From Enterobacteriaceae endosymbiont of Donacia marginata (GTDB taxonomy: Bacteria; Pseudomonadota; Gammaproteobacteria; Enterobacterales; Enterobacteriaceae): a DNA stretch of 64,000 nucleotides. How positions within the stretch are numbered: the stretch's first letter is position 1; each line of letters begins with the position of its first letter. The notes beneath the pieces were generated by a model. It saw only the letters and a program-made list of their open reading frames with translations. It made no database searches and had not been told where the DNA came from. A program made the position numbers and the translations under genes. Location of the stretch: positions 47,102 through 111,101 of the forward strand of contig NZ_CP046184.1 in the NCBI RefSeq assembly GCF_012567685.1. The letters run 5' to 3'. Shown here piece by piece: positions 1 through 10,105 of the stretch.

Positions 1-126
1 AAAAATGCTATTAAAAAAATATTAAACATGGGTTATAGAACAAAAGATTTATTTACTGATAGTATAAATGAAAAAATAATTACAACTGATGATATGGGAA
101 CATTAATTATGGAAACTATTATTTAA
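1..126 (+). CDS. leuB: 3-isopropylmalate dehydrogenase, C-terminal end (partial)
   Basis: The window opens inside a reading frame that runs 41 codons to a TAA at 124-126. The end contains a TTDDMGTLI segment that matches the STDEMGDII tail of enterobacterial LeuB. LeuB oxidatively decarboxylates 3-isopropylmalate in leucine synthesis. The gene lies 19 bases upstream of leuC in the standard leuB-leuC-leuD order, which supports the call. Only the tail is visible, so catalytic residues cannot be checked. Confidence 0.85.
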   Translation, partial: KNAIKKILNMGYRTKDLFTDSINEKIITTDDMGTLIMETII

Positions 127-145
127 TATAAATAGGTATAAATAT

Positions 146-1540
146 ATGGGAAAAACATTATATGAAAAAATATATGATAAACATATTATTTGTAATTTAA
201 AAAATAATACTAATTTATTATACATTGATAGACATTTTATTCATGAAGTTACTTCACCTCAAGCCTTTCAAGGATTAAGAAATAAAAATAGAAAAGTCTA
301 TAGATCAAATAAAACTTTTGCAACTATGGATCATAATGTATCTACTAAAATAAAGGATATAGGGGCATCTGGTTATATAGCTAAAAAACAAATGGAAACC
401 CTTATAAAAAATTGCAATGATTTTAATATCAAATTATATGATATTTATCATCCCTTACAAGGGATTGTGCATGTTATAGGTCCAGAACAAGGAATTACAT
501 TACCTGGCATGATTATTGTATGTGGTGATTCACATACTTCTACTCATGGAGCATTTGGTGCATTATCTTTTGGTATTGGTACTTCAGAAGTAGAACATGT
601 TTTAGCAACTCAAACTTTAAAACAAAATCGCTTTAAAAATATGTTAATAAATATTACTGGTAATATATCTAAAAACATTACTGCAAAAGATATTATCTTA
701 TCAATAATTAGAAAAATTGGTATTAGTGGTGGTAATGGATATATTATTGAATTTAATGGTAATGTTATAAAAAAATTAAGTATGGAATCTAGAATGACAA
801 TTTGTAATATGTCTATTGAAATGGGGGCTAAGGCAGGATTAATTGCACCTGATAATACAACTTTATCATATTTAAAAAATAAAAAATTTACTCCCAAAGA
901 TGGGTTATGGGGAAAAGCTTTAAAATATTGGAAAACATTATACAGTGATTATAATGCTAAATTTGATAAAATTATAGATATAAATATTACAAAATTAACT
1001 CCTCAAATTTCTTGGGGTACTAATCCCGAACAAATAATCGGTATTAATGAATCTATCCCATTAATAAAATCTTACATGAATAAAAATAAAAAAAAATTAG
1101 CTATAAAAGCTTTAAAATATATGGATTTACATGAAGGAACTAAATTAATTAATTTAAAAATTAATAAAGTATTTATTGGTTCTTGTACAAATTCTAGAAT
1201 TGAAGATTTAAGGTCTGCAGCAAAAATAGTTGTAGGTAGGAAAATTGCTCCTCATATTACTGCTCTAGTTGTTCCAGGATCTAATATGGTAAAAAAACAA
1301 GCAGAAAAAGAAGGATTAGATAAAATTTTTAAAAATGCTGGTTTTGAATGGCGTTATTCAGGATGTTCTATGTGTTTAGCAATGAATAATGATAAATTAA
1401 AACCTGGAGAAAGATGCGCTTCTACTAGTAATAGAAATTTTGAAGGTCGTCAAGGACGTAATAGTAGAACTCATTTAGTTAGTCCTATTATAGCAGCAAT
1501 TACAGCTATATATGGTTATTTTACTAATATTAATTTATAA
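146..1540 (+). CDS. leuC: 3-isopropylmalate dehydratase large subunit
   Basis: LeuC is the large subunit of isopropylmalate isomerase, which converts 2-isopropylmalate to 3-isopropylmalate in leucine synthesis. The 464 residues carry the aconitase-family signature. The cluster-binding cysteines are at 347 (GSCTN) and at 407 and 410 (GCSMC), the same positions as in E. coli. The [13 protein letters not shown] segment is also intact. A weak AGG at 134-136 lies 9 bases before the ATG. The gene sits 19 bases after leuB and 17 before leuD, so the three are probably cotranscribed. leuA is not in the window. Its product needs a 4Fe-4S cluster, which fits the presence of erpA nearby. Confidence 0.97.
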   Translation: MGKTLYEKIYDKHIICNLKNNTNLLYIDRHFIHEVTSPQAFQGLRNKNRKVYRSNKTFATMDHNVSTKIKDIGASGYIAKKQMETLIKNCNDFNIKLYDIYHPLQGIVHVIGPEQGITLPGMIIVCGDSHTSTHGAFGALSFGIGTSEVEHVLATQTLKQNRFKNMLINITGNISKNITAKDIILSIIRKIGISGGNGYIIEFNGNVIKKLSMESRMTICNMSIEMGAKAGLIAPDNTTLSYLKNKKFTPKDGLWGKALKYWKTLYSDYNAKFDKIIDINITKLTPQISWGTNPEQIIGINESIPLIKSYMNKNKKKLAIKALKYMDLHEGTKLINLKINKVFIGSCTNSRIEDLRSAAKIVVGRKIAPHITALVVPGSNMVKKQAEKEGLDKIFKNAGFEWRYSGCSMCLAMNNDKLKPGERCASTSNRNFEGRQGRNSRTHLVSPIIAAITAIYGYFTNINL

Positions 1541-1557
1541 TAAAATAAGAAATATTT

Positions 1558-2157
1558 ATGAATAATAAATTACAGTATAATGGTATTATAGTTCCTTTAA
1601 ATATATCAAACATTGATACAGATGTTATTATACCAAAACAATTTTTACAAAAAAATAATAAAAAAGGATTTGGAAAATATTTATTTAATGATTGGCGATA
1701 TTTAGATAATAAAAGTAAAATAATTAATCCTAATTTTATTCTAAATAAAAAAAAATTCAAAAATTCAAAAATTTTATTAACTAGAGATAATTTTGGGTGT
1801 GGTTCTTCTAGAGAACATGCTCCCTGGTCGTTATTAGATTTTGGTTTTCATACTATTATTGCGTCTAGTTATGCAGATATATTTTATAATAATGCAATTA
1901 ATAATAAATTAATATTAATTATTTTAAATAAAAAAATAATTGATCAATTATTTTTTATAATAAAAAAATATCCTGGTATTTTTTGCTATATAGATTTATT
2001 TTATAAAAAAATTACAATTAATAATGTATCTTTTAATTTTAAAATGAGTAATGATATAATTAATTTTATTACAAATGATTTAGATCAAATAGATATAACA
2101 AAAAAATATTCTAAAGAAATTAATATTTTTGAAAAAACATATTTTGAATTTTTTTAA
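1558..2157 (+). CDS. leuD: 3-isopropylmalate dehydratase small subunit
   Basis: LeuD is the small (swivel-domain) subunit that pairs with LeuC. The 199 residues match the family length of about 200. The N-terminal DTDVIIPKQFL segment and the GCGSSREHAPW motif, which contacts substrate in the aconitase superfamily, are both present. The C-terminal third is Ile/Asn/Lys-rich and diverged, as in most genes here. The gene ends the leu cluster. The next gene, adk, begins 17 bases later, so readthrough is possible although the two are functionally unrelated. Confidence 0.95.
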   Translation: MNNKLQYNGIIVPLNISNIDTDVIIPKQFLQKNNKKGFGKYLFNDWRYLDNKSKIINPNFILNKKKFKNSKILLTRDNFGCGSSREHAPWSLLDFGFHTIIASSYADIFYNNAINNKLILIILNKKIIDQLFFIIKKYPGIFCYIDLFYKKITINNVSFNFKMSNDIINFITNDLDQIDITKKYSKEINIFEKTYFEFF

Positions 2158-2174
2158 AATGAGCATATTATTAA

Positions 2175-2846
2175 ATGCGTATAATATTATTAGGTCCTCC
2201 TGGAGTAGGTAAAGGAACGTATGCTAGATTTATATCTGAAAAATATAATTTACCTAATATTTCTATAGGAAATATGTTAAGAAATTATATATTAAATAAT
2301 AAATATACTTTTTTAACTAAAAAAATAAAAAAATTTATTAAGAAAGGTATTATGGTTCCTGATGATATCATAATAAAAATTATTAAAAATAGGTTATACA
2401 ATATTGATTGTAAACAAGGTTTTTTATTAGATGGATATCCTAGAAATATTTTACAAGCTAATATTCTAAAAAAAGAAAATATAAAAATAAATATAATTTT
2501 AGAATTTTATATCCCAATTAATGAAATTATTAAAAGAATTATAGGTAGGAGAATACATCTACCTTCAGGTAGAACTTATCATGTAATTTTTAATCCTCCA
2601 AAAATAAAAAATAAAGATGATATAACAGGTGAAAAATTGATAACGAGAACAGATGATAATTTAATAACAATAAGAAATCGGTTAAAAGAATATTTTATAC
2701 AAACTAAACCATTAATTGAATATTATAATAAAGATTATATAAAAAATAAGATTATTTATAAAAAAATTAATAATACATTATCTATTTTAGATGTAAAAAA
2801 AAAAATAGATAATTTTTTACAAAAATTAAATAAAATAAAAAAATAG
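2175..2846 (+). CDS. adk: adenylate kinase
   Basis: Adenylate kinase interconverts ATP + AMP and 2 ADP in the cytosol. The P-loop GPPGVGKGT lies at residues 7-15. The LID region (GRRIHLPSGRTYHVIFNPP) and the following DDITGE segment match the E. coli enzyme closely. The length of 223 residues is slightly above the E. coli value of 214 because of a lysine-rich C-terminal extension. The AMP-site segment reads SIGNMLR where E. coli has STGDMLR, a conservative change. The reading frame crosses an 11-A run near its end without a break. leuD lies 17 bases upstream. Confidence 0.96.
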   Translation: MRIILLGPPGVGKGTYARFISEKYNLPNISIGNMLRNYILNNKYTFLTKKIKKFIKKGIMVPDDIIIKIIKNRLYNIDCKQGFLLDGYPRNILQANILKKENIKINIILEFYIPINEIIKRIIGRRIHLPSGRTYHVIFNPPKIKNKDDITGEKLITRTDDNLITIRNRLKEYFIQTKPLIEYYNKDYIKNKIIYKKINNTLSILDVKKKIDNFLQKLNKIKK

Positions 2847-2960
2847 TTTTATTTTTTTTTAAAATTTTAATTAAGTGATTAAAATTATAATAATTTGTTT
2901 ATTTACTTTAATTTTGTTATTATTTATTAATTAATATTAATTAATATGGATTATAATTTA

Positions 2961-3839
2961 ATGTTTACCGGAAGTATTGTAGCACTTATAACTCCAATGG
3001 ATATTAAAGGTAATCTTTGTAAAGAAAGTTTACAAAGACTTATTAAATATCATATTAATAGTGGTACAAAAGCAATTGTTATTATGGGGACAACAGGAGA
3101 AGCGGCTACATTAACATATAATGAACATATAGATGTTATAATGTATGCATTAGATTTTTCAGAAAAAAAAATACCTATTATAGCTGGAACAGGATTTAAT
3201 TCTACATCTAAAAGTATTAAAATGATATCTATCCTTGAAAATTCAGGAATTATAGGTTGTTTAAATATTACTCCCTATTATAATCGTCCTACACAGGAAG
3301 GTTTATATCAACATTTTAAAGAAATTGCAAATAATACTAAATTACCCCAAATACTATATAATGTTCCTTCAAGAACAGGATGTGATTTATTACCAAAAAC
3401 AATTTATAAATTATCAAAAATTAGTAATATAGTAGGTATAAAAGAAGCTACTGGAGATTTATCTCGTGTAAATAAAATTAAAAATTTAATAAAAAATAAT
3501 TTTTTTTTAATTAGTGGAGATGATAAAACTGCTTTTGAATTTATGTTGTTGGGTGGTGATGGTATTATATCTGTTACAGCAAATATTGTTGCATCAAAAA
3601 TGAGTAAATTTTGTAATTATATAAAAGAAAAAAAAATTAATAAAGCAAAAAAAATTAATAAAGAATTAATTATATTACATAATCAATTATTTCTTGAATC
3701 TAATCCAATACCCATTAAATGGGCAGTAAAAAGATTAGGATTAATTAAAAATGATAAAATGAGACTTCCTATGACTCCACTTACAGAATATAATCAAAAA
3801 ATTATAGAAAATACATTAAAAAAATTAAAATTAATATAA
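2961..3839 (+). CDS. dapA: 4-hydroxy-tetrahydrodipicolinate synthase
   Basis: DapA condenses pyruvate with aspartate semialdehyde, the first step of the diaminopimelate/lysine branch. It keeps GTTGEAATL, the YNVPSRTGCDLLP segment with the catalytic tyrosine, and GIKEATGDL with the Schiff-base lysine. An in-frame ATG exists at 2946, but 2961 is preferred. It gives MFTGSIVA, the E. coli N-terminus, and 292 residues, exactly the E. coli length. It also has a weak GGA about 10 bases upstream. The last 9 bases overlap the convergent end of glyS. dapB is also in this window, so two lysine-pathway steps are retained. Confidence 0.96.
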   Translation: MFTGSIVALITPMDIKGNLCKESLQRLIKYHINSGTKAIVIMGTTGEAATLTYNEHIDVIMYALDFSEKKIPIIAGTGFNSTSKSIKMISILENSGIIGCLNITPYYNRPTQEGLYQHFKEIANNTKLPQILYNVPSRTGCDLLPKTIYKLSKISNIVGIKEATGDLSRVNKIKNLIKNNFFLISGDDKTAFEFMLLGGDGIISVTANIVASKMSKFCNYIKEKKINKAKKINKELIILHNQLFLESNPIPIKWAVKRLGLIKNDKMRLPMTPLTEYNQKIIENTLKKLKLI

Positions 3840-5906
3840 ATGACTAATATTAGTTACTGTTAATAAATATTCTTTTATATAATATAAAATTAAAACTCTA
3901 TTTTTTTTAAATTTATTATCTGTATGATTAATTGTTACTTTTTTAAAAAAATTATTAACAGGATAATATAACTCAGATAATATTAATAATATTGTATAAT
4001 ATTCATTATTTTTAATTTTTAATTTTAATATTTTAGATAATTTAATAATATGTCTAAATAAAATAATTTCTTCTTTATCTTTTAAAAGATAAGTATTAAT
4101 TTGGTTATTTTTATTTATATATTCTTTATTTTTTAATAAAATATTATTTATTCTTTTATAAGTAAAAATTAAAAAATTACTTTGTTTTTTTTCATTTTTA
4201 ATAAATAAATTTAATGCTTTAATTTTATAATCTAAAATTAATAAATCATTTATTTTATTATCTAAAATAGAATTAATAATATTTTTTTTGTATCCTAATG
4301 ATATATACCAATTTTTACATATTTTTTTTATAAAAAATAATATTTGTTTTAATATTTTTTTTTTCTCAATAAGATTTTTTTTATATAAAAAAAGACTAAA
4401 ATTTATTAATTCAATTAAATTAATTTTTATTTTTTTTTCCATAATAATACGTATTATAATTAATGTTATATATTTTAAAGAAAATGGGTCTTTATCTCCT
4501 GTTGGGATTAATGATATACTAAACATTCCTACTATAGTATCTATTTTATCTGAAATAAATAAAACACAGGAAACCATATTTTTAGGTATAAAATTATTTT
4601 TTTTATATTGATATTGTTCTTTTATCGCTTGTGCTACATTTTTATTTTCTTGATTATATTGTGCATAATACATACCAATAATTCCTTGTAAATCGGGAAA
4701 TTCATAAACCATTTGTGTTGCTAAATCACATTTAGATAATTTACTTGCTCTAATACAATCTATAATATTAATATTATTAATAATTTTTTTTGCTATATAT
4801 TGAGATATTTTTTCTATTCTTATAGTTTTTTCAAATAAATTACCTAAATTTTTTTGGAAAATAATATTTTTTAATTTACTTAAATATTGTTCAAATTTTA
4901 TTTTTAAATCATTTTTAAAAAAAAATTGAATATCTTTAAATCTTGATTTAATTATCTGTTCATTATTATTAATGATTCTTTCATTATTAGTTGTTTCAAT
5001 ATTTATTAATATAAGAAAATTAGATAATAAATTATTTTTTTTATCATATAAAGGGATATATTTTTGATATTTAATCATTACATATGATAATATTTCTGAT
5101 GGAAGTTTTAAAAATTTTTTATCAAATTTTCCTATTAATACTACAGGCCATTCAACCATAGCAGATAATTCTTCTAAAAAAATGTTATCTATTTTAATAA
5201 TAGCATGGAATTTATCTGCTATTTTTTTAATTTTATCAAAAATAATATTTTTTCTTTTAAAGAAATCAACAATTATTTTACCTTTTTCAAATAATAATTC
5301 TTCATATTTTTTTGAATTTTTTAAAATTATTTTTTTTTGACACATAAACCTATGTCCTTTAATAATATTATTTGACGTAAGATTTAATATTTTTTTTTTA
5401 ATATTTTTTTTTCCTAAAACTAGTATAATATTTCTTATTGGCCTAATAAATTTAAAAATATTTTCATCCCAAAACATAAAATTAGGAATAGAAATAATAT
5501 TTTTTAAAGAATTTATTATTATATTTGATAATAAATGTTTAATATGTAATCCTTTTATAATTTTTTTATAAAAAATATATTTATTTTTATAAAAAATATT
5601 TTTAATATCTTTAATCTTATATTTTTTTATCCAATGTTGAATTATTTTATTTTCAAAAATATTTTTTTCATTAGAAATAAAAGGTCCTTTAATATTAAAA
5701 AAATAATTAGATTGTATTATATTTATAAAATATATTTGTAATGCAATACGTCTAGAAGTAAAAAAACATTTTATTATTTTATATTCAAAATGATTTTTTT
5801 TTAATTCATTTTTGAAATTTTTTAAAATTATTTGAGATATTTTTAATAAATAATTTGAAGGTATTTCTTCTATACCAATTTCTAATAATAATATATTATT
5901 ACACAT
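3831..5906 (-). CDS. glyS: glycyl-tRNA synthetase beta subunit
   Basis: This is the tRNA-binding beta subunit of the bacterial alpha2beta2 glycyl-tRNA synthetase. The 691 residues match the E. coli length of 689. The family N-terminus LLEIGIEEIPSNYL, the AMVEWPVVLIGKF segment and the GIMGMYYA-like motif (here GIIGMYYAQ) are all recognisable. An HD-like stretch and an anticodon-binding-like C-terminal region follow, strongly diverged. An AGGTGA lies about 10 bases before the ATG. The gene lies 29 bases after glyQ in the usual glyQ-glyS operon. Its stop codon falls inside the end of convergent dapA. Confidence 0.95.
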   Translation of the reverse strand: MCNNILLLEIGIEEIPSNYLLKISQIILKNFKNELKKNHFEYKIIKCFFTSRRIALQIYFINIIQSNYFFNIKGPFISNEKNIFENKIIQHWIKKYKIKDIKNIFYKNKYIFYKKIIKGLHIKHLLSNIIINSLKNIISIPNFMFWDENIFKFIRPIRNIILVLGKKNIKKKILNLTSNNIIKGHRFMCQKKIILKNSKKYEELLFEKGKIIVDFFKRKNIIFDKIKKIADKFHAIIKIDNIFLEELSAMVEWPVVLIGKFDKKFLKLPSEILSYVMIKYQKYIPLYDKKNNLLSNFLILINIETTNNERIINNNEQIIKSRFKDIQFFFKNDLKIKFEQYLSKLKNIIFQKNLGNLFEKTIRIEKISQYIAKKIINNINIIDCIRASKLSKCDLATQMVYEFPDLQGIIGMYYAQYNQENKNVAQAIKEQYQYKKNNFIPKNMVSCVLFISDKIDTIVGMFSISLIPTGDKDPFSLKYITLIIIRIIMEKKIKINLIELINFSLFLYKKNLIEKKKILKQILFFIKKICKNWYISLGYKKNIINSILDNKINDLLILDYKIKALNLFIKNEKKQSNFLIFTYKRINNILLKNKEYINKNNQINTYLLKDKEEIILFRHIIKLSKILKLKIKNNEYYTILLILSELYYPVNNFFKKVTINHTDNKFKKNRVLILYYIKEYLLTVTNISHLY

Positions 5907-5935
5907 AAAATTATATCACCTAATTAATAATTTTG

Positions 5936-6814
5936 TTATTTTATATAATTATAATATTTTATAACAATTAATTTTGTCATATTACGTAATTTTAAAACAT
6001 ATCTTTGTCTTTCAGTATGTGATAAAAATCTACGTGCTTCTAATAAATTAAAACAATGAGATGCTTTTAAAAGTTTTTCATATGCAGGAAAAATTAATGG
6101 TTTTTTTAAATTTAATAAATAACTAATTTCTTTTTCATAATTATGAAAACAAGATATAATAAAATTAATATTTGTATATTCAAAATTATAAATAGACTGT
6201 TCTTTTTCATTTTTATAAAAAAAATCTTTATAAGTAATACAACTATCTTTATTTTTATTCCATATTAGATCAAATATATTTTTTACATTTTGTATATGCA
6301 TTGCTAATCTTTCTAAACCATAAGTAATTTCTCCTGTAATTGGTTTACATATTATACCACCCATTTGTTGGAAATATGTAAACTGAGTTATTTCTATCCC
6401 ATTTAACCATATTTCCCATCCAATTCCATAAGCCCCTAATGTAGGGTTTTCCCAATTATCATCAATAAAACAAAGATTATTATTTTTTAAATCTATTTTT
6501 AATTTTTCTAAAGATTTTAAATATAAATCTTGAATATTATGAGGAGGTGGTTTCATTATTACTTGAAACTGATAATATTGTTGTAATCTATTAGAGTTTT
6601 TTCCATATCTCCCATCAGATGGTCTTCTTGATAATTGTATATATGCTAGTTTAATTGGTTTTTTACCTATTGCATATAAACATGTCATTGGATGTGATGT
6701 TGCAGCTCCGACTTCAGTATCAATAGCTTGAATTATACTACAACCTTGTTTTGCCCAATAATTTTGTAAAATAAAAATCATTCCTTGAAATGTTTTTTCA
6801 TTAAATTCTTTCAT
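5936..6814 (-). CDS. glyQ: glycyl-tRNA synthetase alpha subunit
   Basis: This is the catalytic alpha subunit of glycyl-tRNA synthetase. The segments [48 protein letters not shown] and FTYFQQMGG match E. coli almost residue for residue. The open frame extends upstream to 6892, but the first 26 residues of that frame are low-complexity Asn/Tyr/Lys. The ATG at 6814 gives [11 protein letters not shown], which aligns with E. coli MQKFDTRTFQG, so it is taken as the start (292 residues; E. coli 303). No clear Shine-Dalgarno sequence precedes it. It is the first gene of glyQS. Confidence 0.95.
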   Translation of the reverse strand: MKEFNEKTFQGMIFILQNYWAKQGCSIIQAIDTEVGAATSHPMTCLYAIGKKPIKLAYIQLSRRPSDGRYGKNSNRLQQYYQFQVIMKPPPHNIQDLYLKSLEKLKIDLKNNNLCFIDDNWENPTLGAYGIGWEIWLNGIEITQFTYFQQMGGIICKPITGEITYGLERLAMHIQNVKNIFDLIWNKNKDSCITYKDFFYKNEKEQSIYNFEYTNINFIISCFHNYEKEISYLLNLKKPLIFPAYEKLLKASHCFNLLEARRFLSHTERQRYVLKLRNMTKLIVIKYYNYIK

Positions 6815-6990
6815 TTTTTTAAATTTATTTAATTTTATTATTTTATAATAATATTTATTATTTTGAATAAAATATAAATTAAAATTTAACATATTTTTAA
6901 TAGAATAAAAATTAATGTTAAAATAATTTATTATTTTTAAAATAAAAATTTAATAATCTATAAAAATTTTAATATGGACTAAATATAAAT

Positions 6991-7929
6991 ATGAATAATA
7001 TATCTAAAAAAAATTTTTTTAAAAAAGAAAAAAATGAATATAATAAATTAATAATAAAGGCTACAAATTTAGCAATTTTATTATCTTTTACATTATTAAT
7101 ATTAAAATTATTAGCTTGGTGGCAAACTAAATCTATCAGTATGTTAGCTGCTTGTGTAGATTCTTTAGTTGATATTACATCTTCATCAACTAATTTATTA
7201 ATCATATATTATTCATTACAACCTGCTGATTTAGAACATACTTTTGGACATGGTAAAGCTGAATCATTATCTGCTTTAACACAAAGCATATTTATTTGTA
7301 TTACAGCAATATTTTTATTTTTAAATAGTTTAAAATACATATCTCATCCTACAAAATTATATTATCCAATTATTGGGATAATTGTTATTATAATTTCATT
7401 TTTTTTAACTTTAATATTAGTAATTTTTCAAAAAAAAGTAATTGCGAAAACAAATAGTCAAGCTACTCATGCTGATATGATTCATTATGAATCTGATATT
7501 TTAATTAATAGTGCAATTTTAATAGCGTTAATTTTAAACTTTTTTAATATAAAACAAGCAGATTCTTTTATAGCATTAATTATAAGTATATTTATTTTTT
7601 ATAATGCTTTTAAAGTAGGTTATAAAGCAATACAATCTCTATTAGATAGATCTTTACCAGAACATGAAAAAAAAATTATAATAGATTTAATTACTTCTTG
7701 GCCAAAAGTAAAAGGAGCACATCAATTAAAAACAAGACAATCAGGACCTACTCGTTTTATACAACTTCATTTAGTATTAGAAGATAATTTACCTTTATTA
7801 GCATCACATTCAATTGCAAAAAAAATAGAAAATGCTTTACATAAAAAATTTCCTTATTCAGATATAATTATACATCAAGATCCATATTCTATTGTTTCTG
7901 AAAAATATAAAGGTTTTTTTAAAAATTAA
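6991..7929 (+). CDS. fieF: cation-efflux pump (CDF family, Fe2+/Zn2+)
   Basis: FieF (YiiP) exports divalent iron and zinc across the inner membrane in exchange for protons. The 312-residue protein has the cation diffusion facilitator layout of six predicted membrane helices and a C-terminal cytoplasmic domain. The first metal-site half, DSLVD, lies near residue 60. The second, [10 protein letters not shown], lies near residue 165. The FGHGKAES loop is intact. fieF directly precedes pfkA, as in E. coli. Retention of a metal exporter in such a reduced genome suggests that metal load in the host cell matters. The N-terminus carries a short lysine-rich addition. Confidence 0.92.
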   Translation: MNNISKKNFFKKEKNEYNKLIIKATNLAILLSFTLLILKLLAWWQTKSISMLAACVDSLVDITSSSTNLLIIYYSLQPADLEHTFGHGKAESLSALTQSIFICITAIFLFLNSLKYISHPTKLYYPIIGIIVIIISFFLTLILVIFQKKVIAKTNSQATHADMIHYESDILINSAILIALILNFFNIKQADSFIALIISIFIFYNAFKVGYKAIQSLLDRSLPEHEKKIIIDLITSWPKVKGAHQLKTRQSGPTRFIQLHLVLEDNLPLLASHSIAKKIENALHKKFPYSDIIIHQDPYSIVSEKYKGFFKN

Positions 7930-7966
7930 TTTTATTAATAAAATATTATATATTTTGAGGTATCAT

Positions 7967-8929
7967 ATGATTCAAAAAATTGGTGTTCTTACAAGTGGGG
8001 GAGATGCTCCAGGAATGAATGCTGCTATTAGAGGGGTTGTTCGAACAGCATTAGGATATAATATTGAAGTTTTTGGAATATATAATGGTTATTTAGGATT
8101 ATATAATAATCATATTATAAAATTAAATAGATATAGTGTATCTGATATTATTAATAAAGGGGGTACTTTTTTAGGATCTGCTCGTTTTATTCAATTTAAA
8201 AATAAAAAGATACGTTCTATTGCTATAAATAATATGAAAAAAAATGGTATTAATGCATTAGTTGTAATAGGAGGAGATGGAACATATATGGGTGCTAAAT
8301 TATTAACAGAAATGGGATTCCCATGTATAGGTATTCCAGGAACAATTGATAATGATGTTGCAGGTACTGATTATAGCATAGGATATTCTACTGCATTAGA
8401 AACAATTGTTCAAGCTATCGATAAATTAAGAGACACTTCTACTTCTCATCAAAGAATATCTATTGTTGAAATTATGGGTAGACATTGTGGAGATTTAACT
8501 TTATCTGCAGCTATTGCTGGAGGTTGTGAATTTATTGTTTTACCAGAAATTAATTATAATAAAGAAGATTTAGTAAAAGAAATACAAATAGGAATAGAAA
8601 AAGGGAAAAAACATGCCATAGTATTGATTACAGAATTTATTTGTGATATTAATAAACTAGCAGATTTTATCCAAAAAAAAATTAAACGTGAAACTAGAAC
8701 TACAGTTTTAGGATATATCCAAAGGGGAGGATCTCCTGTTGCATATGATCGTATTTTAGGTTCTCGTATGGGATCATTTGCAGTTGAATTATTATATAAA
8801 GGATATGGAGGTAGATGTATAGGTATTAAAAATGATAAAATGGTTCATCATGATATTATTGATGCTATTTTAAATATGAAAAAAATTTTTAAAAAAGATT
8901 TATGGGATACTGCAAAAAAATTATTTTAA
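7967..8929 (+). CDS. pfkA: 6-phosphofructokinase I
   Basis: PfkA phosphorylates fructose 6-phosphate, the committed step of glycolysis. It keeps the ATP-binding GGDAPGMNA and GGDGTYMGA loops and the catalytic [12 protein letters not shown] segment. The open frame extends back to 7892 inside fieF, but the ATG at 7967 gives [16 protein letters not shown] and 320 residues, the E. coli length. A TTGAGG Shine-Dalgarno (7955-7960) sits 6 bases before it. It shares the fieF-pfkA order with E. coli. With gapA, gpmA, ptsG and pta-ackA in this window, glucose-to-acetate metabolism appears functional. Confidence 0.97.
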   Translation: MIQKIGVLTSGGDAPGMNAAIRGVVRTALGYNIEVFGIYNGYLGLYNNHIIKLNRYSVSDIINKGGTFLGSARFIQFKNKKIRSIAINNMKKNGINALVVIGGDGTYMGAKLLTEMGFPCIGIPGTIDNDVAGTDYSIGYSTALETIVQAIDKLRDTSTSHQRISIVEIMGRHCGDLTLSAAIAGGCEFIVLPEINYNKEDLVKEIQIGIEKGKKHAIVLITEFICDINKLADFIQKKIKRETRTTVLGYIQRGGSPVAYDRILGSRMGSFAVELLYKGYGGRCIGIKNDKMVHHDIIDAILNMKKIFKKDLWDTAKKLF

Positions 8930-8953
8930 TAAAATCAAAAAAAGGAATAAAAT

Positions 8954-9241
8954 ATGAAGAATATAAAATTTTTAAAAAGAATAGAAGTAGGAAAAAAATT
9001 TAGTAGACGTTTACGAATTAATAATAAATTTCCAGCTATTATTTATGGTAAAAATAAAAAAGAAATACCTATCATAATAAATAATGAAGATATAATTAAT
9101 ATTAATTTTAAAAATTTTTTTAAAAAAAAAATTCAATTAATAGATGGAAAAAAAAAAATATATAAAGTAAAAATTATTGATATTCAATATCATCCATATA
9201 AAAATACTAAAATATTTCATATAGATTTTTTATTTATATAA
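8954..9241 (+). CDS. rplY: 50S ribosomal protein L25
   Basis: L25 binds 5S rRNA in the large subunit. The 95-residue product is the short single-domain enterobacterial form (E. coli 94), without the CTC extension. The segments RRLRINNKFPAIIYG and the C-terminal VKIIDIQYHPYKNTKIFHIDFLFI match E. coli. An AAAGGA Shine-Dalgarno precedes the ATG. The middle is lysine-rich and crosses several poly(A) runs without losing frame. It converges on dapB. Confidence 0.94.
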   Translation: MKNIKFLKRIEVGKKFSRRLRINNKFPAIIYGKNKKEIPIIINNEDIININFKNFFKKKIQLIDGKKKIYKVKIIDIQYHPYKNTKIFHIDFLFI

Positions 9242-9253
9242 TTATTTATATGT

Positions 9254-9279
9254 AAATATTTATGTAAATATAAATATTT
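9254..9279. terminator. weak hairpin between rplY and dapB
   Basis: A 9-bp A/T inverted repeat (AAATATTTA at 9254-9262, TAAATATTT at 9271-9279) with an 8-base loop is followed by a short T run. It lies between two convergent genes, where a bidirectional terminator is expected. With no G or C in the stem it could be chance in this A+T-rich sequence. Confidence 0.3.
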
Positions 9280-9313
9280 TTACCTAAATAGAAAATTCAC
9301 TAATAATTAAATA

Positions 9314-10090
9314 TTATATTCCTAACACATCATGCATATTATATATTCCTGTTTTTTTATTACTAAGCCAAATAGCAGCATTAATAGCACCTTTTGCAAA
9401 AGGAATTCTGTTTGATGCTTTATGAATTAATTCTATTTGTTCTCCAATAAAAGAAAATAAAATATTATGTTCTCCATATAAATCAGCTGCTCTAATAGAA
9501 TGACATGTTACTTTTTTAACAATATTAAATTTTTTATAATTATAAATAATCATATCTTTTAATGATAATGCTGTTCCTGATGGGGAATCTTTTTTGTTTT
9601 TATGATGTTTTTCTATTATATCTATATCTAAATTATTTATTTCTTTATTTTTACATAAAATTTTAGTAAAATTTTCTATTATTTTTAATAAAAAATTAAT
9701 ACCTTGGCTAAAATTAGAAGATAAAATAACAGCTATATCTTTTGATATTTTTTTTATTATTAATTTTTGTTGTTCAGTAAAACCGGTAGTGCCAATAACA
9801 ATTTTTTTTTTATATTTTTTACAAAAATTAATATTTTCTAATGTTGTTTTTGGATTTGTAAAATCTATTAAAATGTCAAATTGGTTTTTAATATCAATTA
9901 AATTAGATTTAATATTTAAAAAATTGGATTTATATAATATTTTATTTTCTTTTTTTAAAGATAGTTTATGTTCTGTAACTCCATTTAATGTAAGATTATT
10001 TATTTTACTTGTATTTAATATTTTTAAAATGCTTTTACCCATACGTCCGTTGACACCTGCTATTGCTAAATTAATTTTATTATTTTTCAT
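9314..10090 (-). CDS. dapB: 4-hydroxy-tetrahydrodipicolinate reductase
   Basis: DapB reduces the product of DapA with NAD(P)H in the diaminopimelate/lysine pathway. The N-terminal GVNGRMGKSIL dinucleotide-binding loop, the IIGTTGFTEQQ-type segment (IGTTGF), and the catalytic EKHHKNKKDSPSGTAL motif are all present. The length of 258 residues compares with 273 in E. coli. It lies downstream of ileS-lspA on the same strand, the E. coli order with fkpB, ispH and rihC removed. The gap from the end of lspA is only 15 bases. Confidence 0.95.
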   Translation of the reverse strand: MKNNKINLAIAGVNGRMGKSILKILNTSKINNLTLNGVTEHKLSLKKENKILYKSNFLNIKSNLIDIKNQFDILIDFTNPKTTLENINFCKKYKKKIVIGTTGFTEQQKLIIKKISKDIAVILSSNFSQGINFLLKIIENFTKILCKNKEINNLDIDIIEKHHKNKKDSPSGTALSLKDMIIYNYKKFNIVKKVTCHSIRAADLYGEHNILFSFIGEQIELIHKASNRIPFAKGAINAAIWLSNKKTGIYNMHDVLGI

Positions 10091-10105
10091 AAAAAAACCT
10101 ATATA

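Noticed and set aside
610..897. Minus-strand open frame within leuC
   Set aside because: It lies wholly inside a conserved gene and has no recognisable domain or ribosome site. Several similar frames (for example inside glyS, rne, sppA and pta) were dropped for the same reason.
146..2157. leuBCD on a leucine plasmid, as in Buchnera
   Set aside because: The cluster runs straight into adk, dapA and glyS, and no repA-type gene or plasmid origin is visible, so a chromosomal location is more likely.
6815..6892. 26-residue N-terminal extension of GlyQ
   Set aside because: It is low-complexity and absent in E. coli. The internal ATG at 6814 aligns with the family start.
7892..7966. Longer pfkA start inside fieF
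   Set aside because: The ATG at 7967 has a strong Shine-Dalgarno and gives exactly the family length.
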